From Nocardioides okcheonensis (GTDB lineage: Bacteria > Actinomycetota > Actinomycetes > Propionibacteriales > Nocardioidaceae): DNA of 64,000 bases. Under the pieces are notes generated by a model. That model was given only the letters and a program-made list of their open reading frames with translations, made no database searches and had not been told where the DNA came from. The position numbers and the translations under genes are program-made. Location: contig NZ_CP087710.1 in the NCBI RefSeq assembly GCF_020991065.1, positions 3,720,001 to 3,784,000 on the forward strand, in the 5' to 3' direction. Of this stretch, positions 1 through 8,246 are shown piece after piece. Numbering within the stretch: position 1 is the first letter of the stretch; each line of letters opens with the position of its first letter.

Positions 1-128
1 CCATCGTGTCGGGCTCCTCGGGCACCGCGCAGGCCAAGAAGGAGGCCCTCGAGGCCGCCGGGGTCAAGGTCGGCAAGACGCCGTCCGAGACGGCCGCGCT
101 GATGCGCGAGGTCCTGCAGAAGCTCTGA
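1..128 (+). CDS. sucD: Succinyl-CoA ligase alpha subunit, C-terminal end (partial)
   Basis: Only the last 41 codons lie in the window, read in frame from base 3. The peptide runs IVSGSSGTAQAKKEALEAAG, then VKVGKTPSETA and a short tail to the stop, which is the conserved C-terminus of the SucD ADP/GDP-forming succinyl-CoA ligase alpha subunit, including the G-T-A-Q-A-K-K segment. The enzyme makes succinyl-CoA, or runs in reverse, in the cytoplasmic TCA cycle. sucC and the rest of sucD should lie to the left. A strong hairpin follows 36 bases after the stop. Confidence 0.9.
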   Translation, partial: IVSGSSGTAQAKKEALEAAGVKVGKTPSETAALMREVLQKL

Positions 129-164
129 GCAGCCCGTGGTCCGGCTCCGGCCGGGTCACTCCAG

Positions 165-194
165 ACGGCCCCGCAGGTCCTCCTGCGGGGCCGT
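165..194 (+). terminator. Hairpin terminator after sucD
   Basis: A perfect 13-bp stem (165-177 with 182-194) closes a 4-base loop TCCT. There is no T-run after it, as is common for GC-rich actinobacterial terminators. It most likely ends the sucCD transcript. Confidence 0.75.
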
Positions 195-507
195 CCGGCG
201 TTCCGGACGGACCGCGCGGGCCGCACGGGCCGGCGGGTGGGCCTCCCACAGCAGGCGCCACACGACGTGGGCGCCGAGCAGGCGGACCGGAGCGGTCGCC
301 GAGGCGCGCCGCGGCGACGGGAGGGTCGGGCACGCCGAGCTGGCGAGCGTCGAAGGAATGGACATCGTGATTACCCCGTTTTCATGAGCTGGCACATCGC
401 TGGGACGGTCTCTGCGGTGGTCTCGTCGACCTCGTGAGCCTGCGGCGTCCGAGCGCGTGCAAGCACGTACGGTACGTCGCGAACGGCTCCGGGGCCGCAT
501 CGGCCCC
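195..507. other. Non-coding stretch, nothing recognised
   Basis: About 310 bases between the sucD terminator and the lipoprotein gene. Open frames here have no family resemblance and read as antisense composition artefacts. A less GC-rich patch at about 355-390 is the only compositional feature. It may hold the 3' end of the minus-strand transcript; I see no clear hairpin or RNA gene. Confidence 0.4.
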
Positions 508-1257
508 TCATCCGGACGACCCGGCGTCGTCGTCCGGCTCGTCGAACGCGGTGAGCGCCGCGACGGTCTCGCGCAGCGGACGCGTCGTGCGGGCGACCGC
601 GGCGTCGACGTCACCGCGCGTCCACGGGCCGTAGGTCGAGGTGACGAGCAGCGCGGCTCCCACCGGCACGACGTGGACGACGGTGGCGCCGGTGCCGGGC
701 TCGTCGTCGAACGTGTAGGTCTGGAGCAGCGTCGTGGCGGGCCCGGGTCCGAAGGCCGAGCCGAGCACCCGGGTCTGGGTGCGGGTGCCGTCGCGCACGT
801 CGGGTCGGTCGCAGTCGGTGGCGAGGTCGACGAACATCCGTGCCACCGTGCGGGCGTCGTCCGGGCTGCCGAGGAGCACCAGCTCGCGCGTGTCGGCGGC
901 CTCGCCGCCGCTGTTGTCGGCGACCATCCGGTCGCGCGTGCTGAGCCCCCGGAGCGGGGCGGTGCCGCACAGCTCGAGGGTGCGCAGCCCCGCGCCGCTG
1001 CGGGCGGTCGCGACGTCGTCGGCGGGGGCTCCCATGCCGGCGGCGAGCGGGAAGTCGTCGGGGATGGTGGTCAGGGGCGGCGGCGTGGTGGCGTCCTCCT
1101 GGCCCGAGGACGTCTCGCCCGGAGCGGTCGAGGACGCGCTGCCGGTGGCGGAGGAGGCGCCCTCGTCGGCCCGGTCGCCGGAGCACCCCGTGACGAGGAG
1201 CAGGCACGCCAGCAGGCACGCCGGGGCGGCGGTCGGGAGCCGGGAGCGGTGCCTCAT
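508..1257 (-). CDS. Putative lipoprotein, paired with sigma-like gene
   Basis: A 249-residue exported protein of unknown function. It begins with a basic n-region and hydrophobic stretch ending in a lipobox L-V-T-G-C (Cys about residue 25), so it should be a lipid-anchored extracytoplasmic protein. A Ser/Thr/Gly-rich linker follows to about residue 65, then a compact domain with two further cysteines (in E-L-C-G-T and A-T-D-C-D) that could form a disulfide, resembling the general form of PknH-type sensor domains. It lies 36 bases downstream of, and on the same strand as, the sigma-like membrane protein, so the two are probably cotranscribed. The functional link is inference. Confidence 0.65.
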   Translation of the reverse strand: MRHRSRLPTAAPACLLACLLLVTGCSGDRADEGASSATGSASSTAPGETSSGQEDATTPPPLTTIPDDFPLAAGMGAPADDVATARSGAGLRTLELCGTAPLRGLSTRDRMVADNSGGEAADTRELVLLGSPDDARTVARMFVDLATDCDRPDVRDGTRTQTRVLGSAFGPGPATTLLQTYTFDDEPGTGATVVHVVPVGAALLVTSTYGPWTRGDVDAAVARTTRPLRETVAALTAFDEPDDDAGSSG

Positions 1258-1293
1258 GCCCTGTGAGACAGCCGGGGACGCGAAAAGGTTGCG

Positions 1294-3183
1294 TCAGGAC
1301 GCGTCGAGCGTCGCGAGGCGCTCCTGGACCCTCCGGGCGAGCGCGACGAAGTCGGGCCGCGACATCGTCATGTTCCGGTCGGGCGCGAAGCCGAGCTGGG
1401 AGACCGCGCCGCCGTCGCGCACGATCGCCATCAGGAACGGGAAGGACTGCTGGTCGTTCAGCTCGATCGACAGCGCCCACGCCTGCATCTCGGTGTCACC
1501 GCGCGACGTGGCGGCCAACGGCGTGACCGAGGTGCCGAGGTTGGCCTGGCCGCACTGCCGGATCCGGGTGCGGACCTGCTCGACGAACCTCTCGGCGGCG
1601 GCCTCGCGCATCGAGCCCACCGTCTGGGTCAGTCCGAGCTGTGCGGCGTTGCGGGTCTCGGGGAAGAGGAACGTCCGGGTCAGGGCCCTGCTGATGCCCT
1701 TGGCCTGGAAGCTGGTGCGGTCGCACCGGGTCGCGGCGTCGTTGGTCCGGGCCCGCGTCGGGTCCGGGCCGACCCAGGGGCCACGCACGGCCGTCACCGG
1801 CGGCAGGTCGACCACCGAGAGCATCCCGGAGCCCGTGCCGAGGTCGAGCGGAGGAGCGGTCCGGGTGCGGGCCCGCCCGGCACAGGCGCCCGCGCCGTCG
1901 GCGCCGCACAGCGCGTTGACGGCGGCGGCCAGCGACGTGGTCGCGTCCCTGTCGCTGACCGGCTTCCCGCGGCTGCTGACGACGGTCGTGACGAGCAGGT
2001 CGCCGGTGCGGGCGAGGGCGACCGAGACGGTGGAGGGCTGCCTGCCCCAGGTGCGGAGCCGGAACTCCCGCGCGACGTCGCCGACCCGCTTCACGTCGCG
2101 GGTCGCGAGGAGCTGGGTCCGCGGGTCGGCGCAGCCGGCGAACCACAGCGAGGCGGTCTCGAAGGCGGCGCCGGCGGCCTCGCGGTCGCGCGAGCGCTCG
2201 ACGACCTGCACGGCGGTCGACGTCACCTCGGTCCGCTGCCCGCGCTGCCGGTTGCCCGTCGCGCCGTCGCCCCGCCGCGCGGTCCGCGTGGAGGAGCCCT
2301 CCCAGGTGCGGGCGAGGGCGGCGAGCCCGTCGGGATCGGCGACGGGCTCGCGCTGGCAGGGTGCGAGCAGGTCGCCGTCGGGCCCGGTGGCCGCGGTGCC
2401 CGTCTCCTCCCAGTCCAGGCCCCGGCCGAACCGGGCCGTCTGGGCCGGCCCGAGCAGGGCGGCCTCGTCGAGCACGGGCCGCCCGGACGTGTCGTCGACG
2501 GGGGCGTGGACCGTGACGCCCGGGCCCGCCTTCTCCTCGGCGAGGCTGGTGGGCTCGGTGCCGGAGCCGGTGGCGACCAGCGACCCCGAGACCACCAGCG
2601 CAGCGGTCGCCAGGCCGGCCCCGATGACGGTGTGCGTACGCCGTCGCGCCGCGCCGGCACGCCGGACGGCGGTCGCGCGGGGCCACCGGACCGACTCCAG
2701 CGGCTCGGCGAGGTCGTGCAGCAGGCGGCTGACCTCGGTGGTCGGGACGTCGCGGTGCAGCGAGAACTGGGAGGTCGCGGTCTGCAGCTCGCGCTCCACC
2801 TCGGCGCGGGGCAGGCCGACCTCGCGGCCCATGTCGGACAGGGACAGCGCGGACAGCCCGTTGAGCACCAGCAGCTCGCGCTGGCGCGCCGGCAGCTTGG
2901 CCAGCGCGTCGAGGGTGAGCCGGGTCTCGGGCGCGAGCGCCTTGTCGCGGTGCCAGATGCGCGCGGTGTGGCGACGGCGCGCCCGGCGCAGCGCCAGCGG
3001 GCGGACGTAGGCGTCGCGGTCGTCGAGGAGGGCGACCTTGCGCCAGTGGTGCCACGCCACGACGAAGGCGTCCCGCACCGCGGCCCGCGCCGCCGGTGCG
3101 TCGCCGGTCAGGGCGTAGGCCTCGTGCAGGAGTCGCGTGCGCGTCTCGACGTAGTAGGCGTCGAAGGTCTCCGGGCTCCTCAT
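1294..3183 (-). CDS. Membrane-anchored sigma-like protein with exported sensor repeats
   Basis: 629 residues from ATG at 3183; an upstream start in the same frame would add 38 Pro/Arg-rich residues and is unlikely. Residues about 5-75 resemble sigma-70 region 2 (ETRTRLLHEAYALTGD, then A-F-V-V-A-W) and about 95-150 resemble region 4 with a helix-turn-helix (LPARQRELLVL, then LSDMGREVGLPRAEVEREL), as in SigE-family ECF factors but degenerate. After an Arg-rich segment there is one transmembrane helix (about 187-206). The remaining 420 residues would be outside the cell and form two similar sensor-like domains, each with cysteines, like PknH-type sensors. Ordinary ECF factors have no such part. 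It could be a membrane-tethered transcription factor or a sigma-derived signalling protein. The divergent gene is the DUF6350 protein. Confidence 0.7.
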   Translation of the reverse strand: MRSPETFDAYYVETRTRLLHEAYALTGDAPAARAAVRDAFVVAWHHWRKVALLDDRDAYVRPLALRRARRRHTARIWHRDKALAPETRLTLDALAKLPARQRELLVLNGLSALSLSDMGREVGLPRAEVERELQTATSQFSLHRDVPTTEVSRLLHDLAEPLESVRWPRATAVRRAGAARRRTHTVIGAGLATAALVVSGSLVATGSGTEPTSLAEEKAGPGVTVHAPVDDTSGRPVLDEAALLGPAQTARFGRGLDWEETGTAATGPDGDLLAPCQREPVADPDGLAALARTWEGSSTRTARRGDGATGNRQRGQRTEVTSTAVQVVERSRDREAAGAAFETASLWFAGCADPRTQLLATRDVKRVGDVAREFRLRTWGRQPSTVSVALARTGDLLVTTVVSSRGKPVSDRDATTSLAAAVNALCGADGAGACAGRARTRTAPPLDLGTGSGMLSVVDLPPVTAVRGPWVGPDPTRARTNDAATRCDRTSFQAKGISRALTRTFLFPETRNAAQLGLTQTVGSMREAAAERFVEQVRTRIRQCGQANLGTSVTPLAATSRGDTEMQAWALSIELNDQQSFPFLMAIVRDGGAVSQLGFAPDRNMTMSRPDFVALARRVQERLATLDAS

Positions 3184-3320
3184 GACCGCTCCACGGTACG
3201 GGAGTGACACCAGCGCGTGCACATCTTCCCCGGGGCCGCCCGCTGCCGCCACGGCCCTGCGCCGACCGGGCGGCGTGGGAGCGCGAACCGCGCCCACGCC
3301 CGGGGGATGATGGGCCGGCC

Positions 3321-4610
3321 ATGACGTCGCTGCTCACCCGTCCGGACACCGCGAGGACCGACCCTGCCCGCCCCCGCCCGCTGGTGCTGATCGCCACGCT
3401 GGGTGGGGTGCTGGCCGCCGCCGGTCCGCTGGTCGTGCTGCTCGCGGCCGGGGTGATCGGCTGGTTCGCCACCGACGCGGGCGTGCACGGCGCACCGCGC
3501 GACGGGATGCGGATGGGCGCGCTCGCCTGGCTCGCCGGCCACGGCTCGGGGCTGACCGTGCTCGGCGTCCGGGTGACCATCGTGCCGCTCGGCATCACCG
3601 CGATCGCGGCGTGGTCGATGTGGCGCTTCGGCCACCGCGTGGGCGACTCGCTCTCCGGCCACGGGCCCGACGCCGACCGGATCTCCGACGGCGAGCGGGA
3701 CCTGACGGTCCCGACCGCGGTCGCCCTCTTCTTCGCCGGGTACGCCGTCGTGGCGGTGGTGGTCGCGACGCTCGCGGCCGGCGCCACGGCGGACCCGTCC
3801 GTGCCACGGGTGCTCGGCTGGACCGTCCTCCTCACCGCCACCGTCGCCGCTCCGGCCATCGCGACCGGCTCGGGGCGCGCCGCGATCTGGGCCGCCCAGG
3901 TGCCGGTGGCGCTGCGCGCCGCCACGGCGGTCGCGGTCGCCCTGCTGGTCCGGCTGGTCGTGCTCGGCGGCCTGCTCGTGCTGCTCGCCCTCGCGCTCTC
4001 CTTCGACGACGCGGCCACGATGACCGCCCGGCTGCACCCCAGCCCGGGCGAGTCCGCCCTCTACGCGCTCGTCAACGCCGCGTTCCTGCCCAACGCCTCC
4101 CTCTTCGCCGGCTCCTGGCTGCTCGGCCCCGGCTTCGCCGTCGGCGGCGCCACCGTCGTGTCCCCGGCCGCGGTCGTGCTCGGGCCGCTGCCGGTCTTCC
4201 CGCTGCTGGCGGCCCTGCCCGCGGTCGGCACCCCGCCGGGCTGGATGGGCGCCTCGATGGCGGTGGTGCCGCTCGTCTCCGCGGTCGTCGCCCACCGGAC
4301 GCTGCGCACCCGCCTGCTCACCTGGGACCGGACCGTCCTCGCCGGCTGCGGCGGCGGGCTGGCCGCCGGCCTCGCGCTCGCGGTGCTGGCGGCGCTGTCC
4401 GGCGGTGCCGCCGGGCCGGGACGGATGCGCTTCGTCGGGCCGTTCGTGCCCGACGTCCTGGTCCACGCGGTCACCGCGTGCGGGGTCGGCGCGCTGCTCG
4501 GTTCGGCGCTGCTCGCGCTGCTGCGGTGGCGGGCCGCCGCCGCGCACGGGTCCACCGACGACGCCGACGCCGACGCGGCGTCGACGACCGCTGCTCCCGC
4601 CGAGGACTGA
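3321..4610 (+). CDS. DUF6350 (PerM-like) polytopic membrane protein
   Basis: 429 residues from ATG 3321; the frame is open further upstream but that part is Pro/Arg-rich and not membrane-like. The protein has about ten hydrophobic segments, beginning with V-L-I-A-T-L-G-G-V-L, and an acidic low-complexity tail (DDADADAAST). This profile and the place just ahead of purN/purH match the DUF6350 family, which includes mycobacterial PerM, linked to cell division and growth under low magnesium. The function here is carried over from the family. A GTG-started YibE/F gene follows after three bases, so the two are likely translated together. Confidence 0.75.
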   Translation: MTSLLTRPDTARTDPARPRPLVLIATLGGVLAAAGPLVVLLAAGVIGWFATDAGVHGAPRDGMRMGALAWLAGHGSGLTVLGVRVTIVPLGITAIAAWSMWRFGHRVGDSLSGHGPDADRISDGERDLTVPTAVALFFAGYAVVAVVVATLAAGATADPSVPRVLGWTVLLTATVAAPAIATGSGRAAIWAAQVPVALRAATAVAVALLVRLVVLGGLLVLLALALSFDDAATMTARLHPSPGESALYALVNAAFLPNASLFAGSWLLGPGFAVGGATVVSPAAVVLGPLPVFPLLAALPAVGTPPGWMGASMAVVPLVSAVVAHRTLRTRLLTWDRTVLAGCGGGLAAGLALAVLAALSGGAAGPGRMRFVGPFVPDVLVHAVTACGVGALLGSALLALLRWRAAAAHGSTDDADADAASTTAAPAED

Positions 4611-4613
4611 GGG

Positions 4614-5810
4614 GTGGGAGCAGGCCACAGCCACGTCCCGGGCGACTCCTCGCTCGGGCCCGCGCCCCGTCACCTCCGGGTGCTGATGTCCGCGCTGGTC
4701 GGACCACTCGTCCTGGCCACCCTCGTCGGGCTCTTCGTGCTCTGGCCCTCGGGCGACCTCGAGCTCACCACGCCCGGGGCAGACGTCCAGCGCGGCACGG
4801 CCCGCGTCGAGTCGATCGGCGCCTGCCAGCGCGACTCCGACGGCTGCCGGGCGGCCCTCGTCGAGCTGCTCAGCGGCCCCGGCGCACCGGGGGAGGACCT
4901 GGTGATCCTGCCCTACGGCCCCGGGGCTCCCGAGGTGGCGCCCGGCGACCGGATCATCGTGTCCCACGCCCCGTCCGCGCCCGAGGGGGAGCAGTACGCC
5001 TTCCAGGACTTCGACCGCGGACGGCCGCTGCTCACCCTGACGGTGCTGTTCGCGGCCGGCGTGCTGCTGCTCTCGCGCTGGCGCGGCATCGGGTCGCTGG
5101 TCAGCCTCGCGTTCACGCTGGTGCTGATCGCGGTATTCACGTTGCCCGCGATCATGGAGGGGTCGTCGCCGCTCGTGGTCGCGGTGGTCACCGCGGCGGC
5201 CAGCATGGTCGTCACGCTCTACCTCTCCCACGGCTTCACCGTGCGCTCCACGGTGGCGATGCTCGGCACCCTCGTGTCCCTGGTGGTGATCGGCGGGCTC
5301 GGCTGGGCGTTCACGACGGTCGGCCACTTCACCGGCCTGGTCGGCGAGGACAGCCAGTACATCTCCACCATCGCCGCCCAGGTCGACCTCCGCGGCCTGC
5401 TGCTCGCGGGGCTGGTCATCGGCGCGCTCGGCGTCCTCGACGACGTCACCGTCACCCAGACGTGGGCGGTCTGGGAGCTGGCCGACGTCGACCCGCACGC
5501 CACGACCCGGTCGCTGTTCGTGCGCGCGATGCGGATCGGTCGCTCCCACGTCGCCTCGACCGTCAACACGCTCGTCCTCGCCTACGTCGGGGCCACGCTC
5601 CCGCTGATGCTGGTGTTCTCGGCGCTCGAGCTGCCGTTCGGCGTCGCGGTCAGCCAGGAGGTGGTGGCCCAGGAGGTCGTCCGCGGCCTGGTCGGCGGGC
5701 TCGGGATCGTCGCCGCGGTGCCGGTCACCACGGCGATCGCGGCGCTCGTCGCGGGCCTGCTCGTCCGCGGGCGCGGCGCCGGGACGACCGGCGGGTCGCA
5801 CCGCGCCTAG
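4614..5810 (+). CDS. YibE/F family membrane protein
   Basis: 398 residues. A first transmembrane helix (about 25-45) is followed by an extracytoplasmic domain to about residue 140 with a conserved-looking P-G-D-R-I-I-V segment, then about seven helices. The core with V-L-D-D-V-T-V-T-Q, the H-A-T-T-R-S-L-F segment and I-G-R-S-H-V-A-S-T-V-N-T is characteristic of YibE/F proteins, whose transport substrate is not established. GTG at 4614 lies three bases after the preceding stop. purN starts ten bases downstream but has its own -10 box inside this gene's end. Confidence 0.85.
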   Translation: MGAGHSHVPGDSSLGPAPRHLRVLMSALVGPLVLATLVGLFVLWPSGDLELTTPGADVQRGTARVESIGACQRDSDGCRAALVELLSGPGAPGEDLVILPYGPGAPEVAPGDRIIVSHAPSAPEGEQYAFQDFDRGRPLLTLTVLFAAGVLLLSRWRGIGSLVSLAFTLVLIAVFTLPAIMEGSSPLVVAVVTAAASMVVTLYLSHGFTVRSTVAMLGTLVSLVVIGGLGWAFTTVGHFTGLVGEDSQYISTIAAQVDLRGLLLAGLVIGALGVLDDVTVTQTWAVWELADVDPHATTRSLFVRAMRIGRSHVASTVNTLVLAYVGATLPLMLVFSALELPFGVAVSQEVVAQEVVRGLVGGLGIVAAVPVTTAIAALVAGLLVRGRGAGTTGGSHRA

Positions 5811-5813
5811 AAT
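5808..5813 (+). promoter_or_regulatory. -10 box of purN (leaderless)
   Basis: TAGAAT lies six bases ahead of the purN GTG, so transcription would begin at or within a base or two of the start codon. It overlaps the stop of the YibE/F gene. No Shine-Dalgarno sequence is seen. Confidence 0.55.
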
Positions 5814-5819
5814 CCGGGC

Positions 5820-6452
5820 GTGGCACACGTCCCCGGCTCCCAGCCCGCCCGCCTCGTCGTCCTGGTGTCCGGGTCGGGCACCAACCTCCAGGCACTCCTC
5901 GACGCCTGCGCCGACCCGGCCTACGGCGCACGCGTCGTCGCCGTCGGCGCCGACCGCGACGACATCGAGGGGATCGCGCGCGCCGAGCGGGCCGGGGTGC
6001 CGACGTTCGTCCGGAAGGTGTCGGACTTCGAGACCCGCGAGGGCTGGGACGCCTCCCTGGCGACGGTGGTCGAGCGCTTCGAGCCCGACCTCGTCGTCTC
6101 CGCGGGGTTCATGAAGCTCCTCGCCCAGGACTTCCTCGACCGGTTCCTCACCCTCAACACCCACCCCGCGCTGTGCCCGGCCTTCCCCGGGATGCACGGC
6201 CCGCGCGACGCCCTCGAGCACGGCGTCAAGGTCACCGGCGCCACGCTGTTCGTGGTCGACGCCGGCGTCGACACCGGCCCGATCGTCGCGCAGGTGCCGG
6301 TCGACGTGCGCGAGGACGACGACGTCGCGTCGCTGCACGAGCGGATCAAGGCGGCCGAGCGCGCCATGCTCGTCGACGCCGTCGGCCGGATCGCCCGCGA
6401 GGGCGTCGCGGTCGAGGGCCGCCGGGTTCGCATCGGCGCCCCGGCTCGGTAG
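5820..6452 (+). CDS. purN: Phosphoribosylglycinamide formyltransferase
   Basis: 210 residues, normal for PurN, which transfers a formyl group from 10-formyl-THF to GAR in purine synthesis in the cytoplasm. The N-terminal nucleotide-binding segment V-L-V-S-G-S-G-T-N-L-Q-A-L is present. The folate site shows S-A-G-F-M-K-L-L and the catalytic region N-T-H-P-A-L-C-P-A-F-P-G-M-H-G, with the catalytic Asn and His, followed by the D-x-G-x-D-x-G-P-I motif (VDAGVDTGPIVAQ). The GTG start is probably leaderless. purH follows after a ZTP riboswitch. Confidence 0.96.
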   Translation: MAHVPGSQPARLVVLVSGSGTNLQALLDACADPAYGARVVAVGADRDDIEGIARAERAGVPTFVRKVSDFETREGWDASLATVVERFEPDLVVSAGFMKLLAQDFLDRFLTLNTHPALCPAFPGMHGPRDALEHGVKVTGATLFVVDAGVDTGPIVAQVPVDVREDDDVASLHERIKAAERAMLVDAVGRIAREGVAVEGRRVRIGAPAR

Positions 6453-6456
6453 TCTG

Positions 6457-6530
6457 CGGCTCACACGACTGGCGCAGGTGGGCCACCACCGGGGAGTGAC
6501 GCGCGAGGTGCATCGAACGCCTGGGTGCCC
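6457..6530 (+). promoter_or_regulatory. ZTP (pfl) riboswitch upstream of purH
   Basis: The conserved ZTP/ZMP riboswitch core is visible: CGACTGGCG at 6467-6475, the GGTGG...CCACC stem around 6477-6489, CCGGGGAG at 6489-6496, and the 3' pseudoknot part CGCCTGGGTG at 6518-6527. It begins five bases after the purN stop and ends about 40 bases before purH. The class senses ZMP (AICAR) or its triphosphate, the PurH substrate that accumulates when 10-formyl-THF is short, and normally switches on folate/purine genes. Whether it works on transcription or translation here is not clear; I see no obvious terminator helix before the GTG. Confidence 0.9.
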
Positions 6531-6568
6531 TCGACTCGACAACGATCCCGATCCGTCCGAGGAGTCCC

Positions 6569-8146
6569 GTGTCTTCCCATGCCGAGCACCGCATCCCGAT
6601 CCGCCGAGCGCTCGTCTCGGTCTACGACAAGGCCGGTCTCGACGACCTCGTCCGCGGCCTGCACGAGGCCGGCGTCGAGCTGGTCTCCACCGGCGGCTCG
6701 GCCGCCCTCATCGAGTCGCTCGGCCTGCCGGTGACGAAGGTCGAGGACCTCACCGGCTTCCCCGAGTGCCTCGACGGCCGGGTCAAGACGCTGCACCCCC
6801 GGGTGCACGCCGGCATCCTCGCCGACCGTCGCCTCGACTCCCACGTCGCCCAGCTCGAGGAGCTCGGGGTGGAGCCGTTCGACCTCGTGGTGAGCAACCT
6901 CTACCCGTTCACCCAGACGGTGATGTCGGGCGCGAGCCCCGACGAGTGCGTCGAGCAGATCGACATCGGCGGCCCGTCGATGGTGCGCGCCGCCGCGAAG
7001 AACCACCCCAGCGTCGCGATCGTGACCTCGCCCGCGGCGTACGCCGACGTCCTCGCCGCGGTCGCGGCCGGGGGCTTCACCCTCGCCGAGCGCCAGCGCC
7101 TGGCCGCGGAGGCGTTCGTGCACACGGCGACCTACGACGTGCACGTCGCGTCCTGGATGGGCAACGCGCTCACCGACACCAGCGCCGGCACCGGCTTCCC
7201 CGCCTGGATGGGCGCGACCTGGGACAAGCTCGCGGTGCTGCGCTACGGCGAGAACCCCCACCAGTCCGCCGCGCTCTACGCCAGCGGCTTCCTGCCCGGC
7301 GGCCCCGGCCTCGCCCAGGCGACGCAGCACCACGGCAAGGAGATGTCCTACAACAACTACGTCGACGCCGACGCCGCCCACCGCGCCGCGTACGACTTCG
7401 ACCGGCCGGCCGTCGCGATCATCAAGCACGCCAACCCGTGCGGCATCGCCGTCGCGGACGACGTGGCGAGCGCCCACCGCAAGGCCCACGAGTGCGACCC
7501 GGTGAGCGCCTTCGGCGGCGTGATCGCCACCAACGTGCCGGTGACGGTCGCGATGGCCGAGCAGGTCGCGGAGATCTTCACCGAGGTGATCGTGGCCCCG
7601 GGCTACGAGGACGGGGCGATCGAAGCGCTGCAGGCGAAGAAGAACATCCGCATCCTGGAGTGCCCGGCGCCCGCCGGCGGCGGCAGCGAGATGCGCGCGA
7701 TCTCGGGCGGCCTGCTGCTGCAGCAGCGCGACGTGATCTCCGCGGAGGGCGACGACCCGTCGACCTGGACCCTCGCCACCGGCGAGGCCGCCTCGGATGA
7801 GGTGCTCGCCGACCTCGCCTTCGCGTGGCGTGCCTGCCGCGCGGTGAAGTCCAACGCGATCCTGCTCGCGGCCGACGGTGCCTCGGTCGGCGTCGGCATG
7901 GGTCAGGTCAACCGGGTCGACTCGTGCCGCCTCGCGGTCGAGCGGGCGGGGGAGCGGGCCGCGTCCGCCGTGGCCGCGTCCGACGCGTTCTTCCCCTTCG
8001 CCGACGGTCCGCAGATCCTCATCGACGCCGGCGTGAAGGCGATCGTCCAGCCCGGTGGCTCGGTGCGCGACGCCGAGGTGGTCGCGGCGTGCGAGGCGGC
8101 CGGCGTGACGATGTACCTCACCGGCGCGCGGCACTTCTTCCACTGA
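6569..8146 (+). CDS. purH: Bifunctional AICAR transformylase/IMP cyclohydrolase
   Basis: 525 residues, the usual PurH length. It catalyses the last two steps of IMP synthesis. The N-terminal MGS-like IMP cyclohydrolase domain (about 1-140) shows A-L-V-S-V-Y-D-K and L-V-S-T-G-G-S, then [13 protein letters not shown]. The C-terminal transformylase domain has [17 protein letters not shown] and A-F-G-G-V-I-A-T. The start is GTG 6569 with a GAGGAG-type Shine-Dalgarno close by (CGAGGAGTCCC). Expression is probably controlled by the ZTP riboswitch just upstream. A solitary palindromic repeat lies between this gene and folD. Confidence 0.97.
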   Translation: MSSHAEHRIPIRRALVSVYDKAGLDDLVRGLHEAGVELVSTGGSAALIESLGLPVTKVEDLTGFPECLDGRVKTLHPRVHAGILADRRLDSHVAQLEELGVEPFDLVVSNLYPFTQTVMSGASPDECVEQIDIGGPSMVRAAAKNHPSVAIVTSPAAYADVLAAVAAGGFTLAERQRLAAEAFVHTATYDVHVASWMGNALTDTSAGTGFPAWMGATWDKLAVLRYGENPHQSAALYASGFLPGGPGLAQATQHHGKEMSYNNYVDADAAHRAAYDFDRPAVAIIKHANPCGIAVADDVASAHRKAHECDPVSAFGGVIATNVPVTVAMAEQVAEIFTEVIVAPGYEDGAIEALQAKKNIRILECPAPAGGGSEMRAISGGLLLQQRDVISAEGDDPSTWTLATGEAASDEVLADLAFAWRACRAVKSNAILLAADGASVGVGMGQVNRVDSCRLAVERAGERAASAVAASDAFFPFADGPQILIDAGVKAIVQPGGSVRDAEVVAACEAAGVTMYLTGARHFFH

Positions 8147-8155
8147 GCGCTGCCG

Positions 8156-8210
8156 GAGCGGTGCCCCACCCCACAGTCCGGACGCGTGGACCGTGGGTGG
8201 GACACCGCTC
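8156..8210 (+). repeat. Palindromic repeat, copy A (solitary)
   Basis: A 55-base hairpin: left arm GAGCGGTGCCCCACCCCAC, right arm GTGGGTGGGACACCGCTC, nearly perfect complement. The same arms occur in four further copies at 28.8-30.1 kb. Here it sits between purH and folD and could also end the purH transcript, since folD has its own -10 box. Confidence 0.85.
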
Positions 8211-8233
8211 GCCGCGTGGGGGTCGGGCGGCCC

Positions 8234-8239
8234 TAGACT
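8234..8239 (+). promoter_or_regulatory. -10 box of folD (leaderless)
   Basis: TAGACT ends seven bases before the folD GTG at 8247, giving a likely leaderless transcript. It places folD under its own promoter, beyond the palindromic repeat. Confidence 0.55.
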
Positions 8240-8246
8240 GCCTCGG

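Noticed and set aside
3180..6542. 1120-codon open frame on the minus strand opposite DUF6350, YibE/F and purN
   Set aside because: Composed of Arg/Gly/His/Asp-rich low-complexity sequence typical of the antisense of GC-rich genes; the plus-strand genes have clear families.
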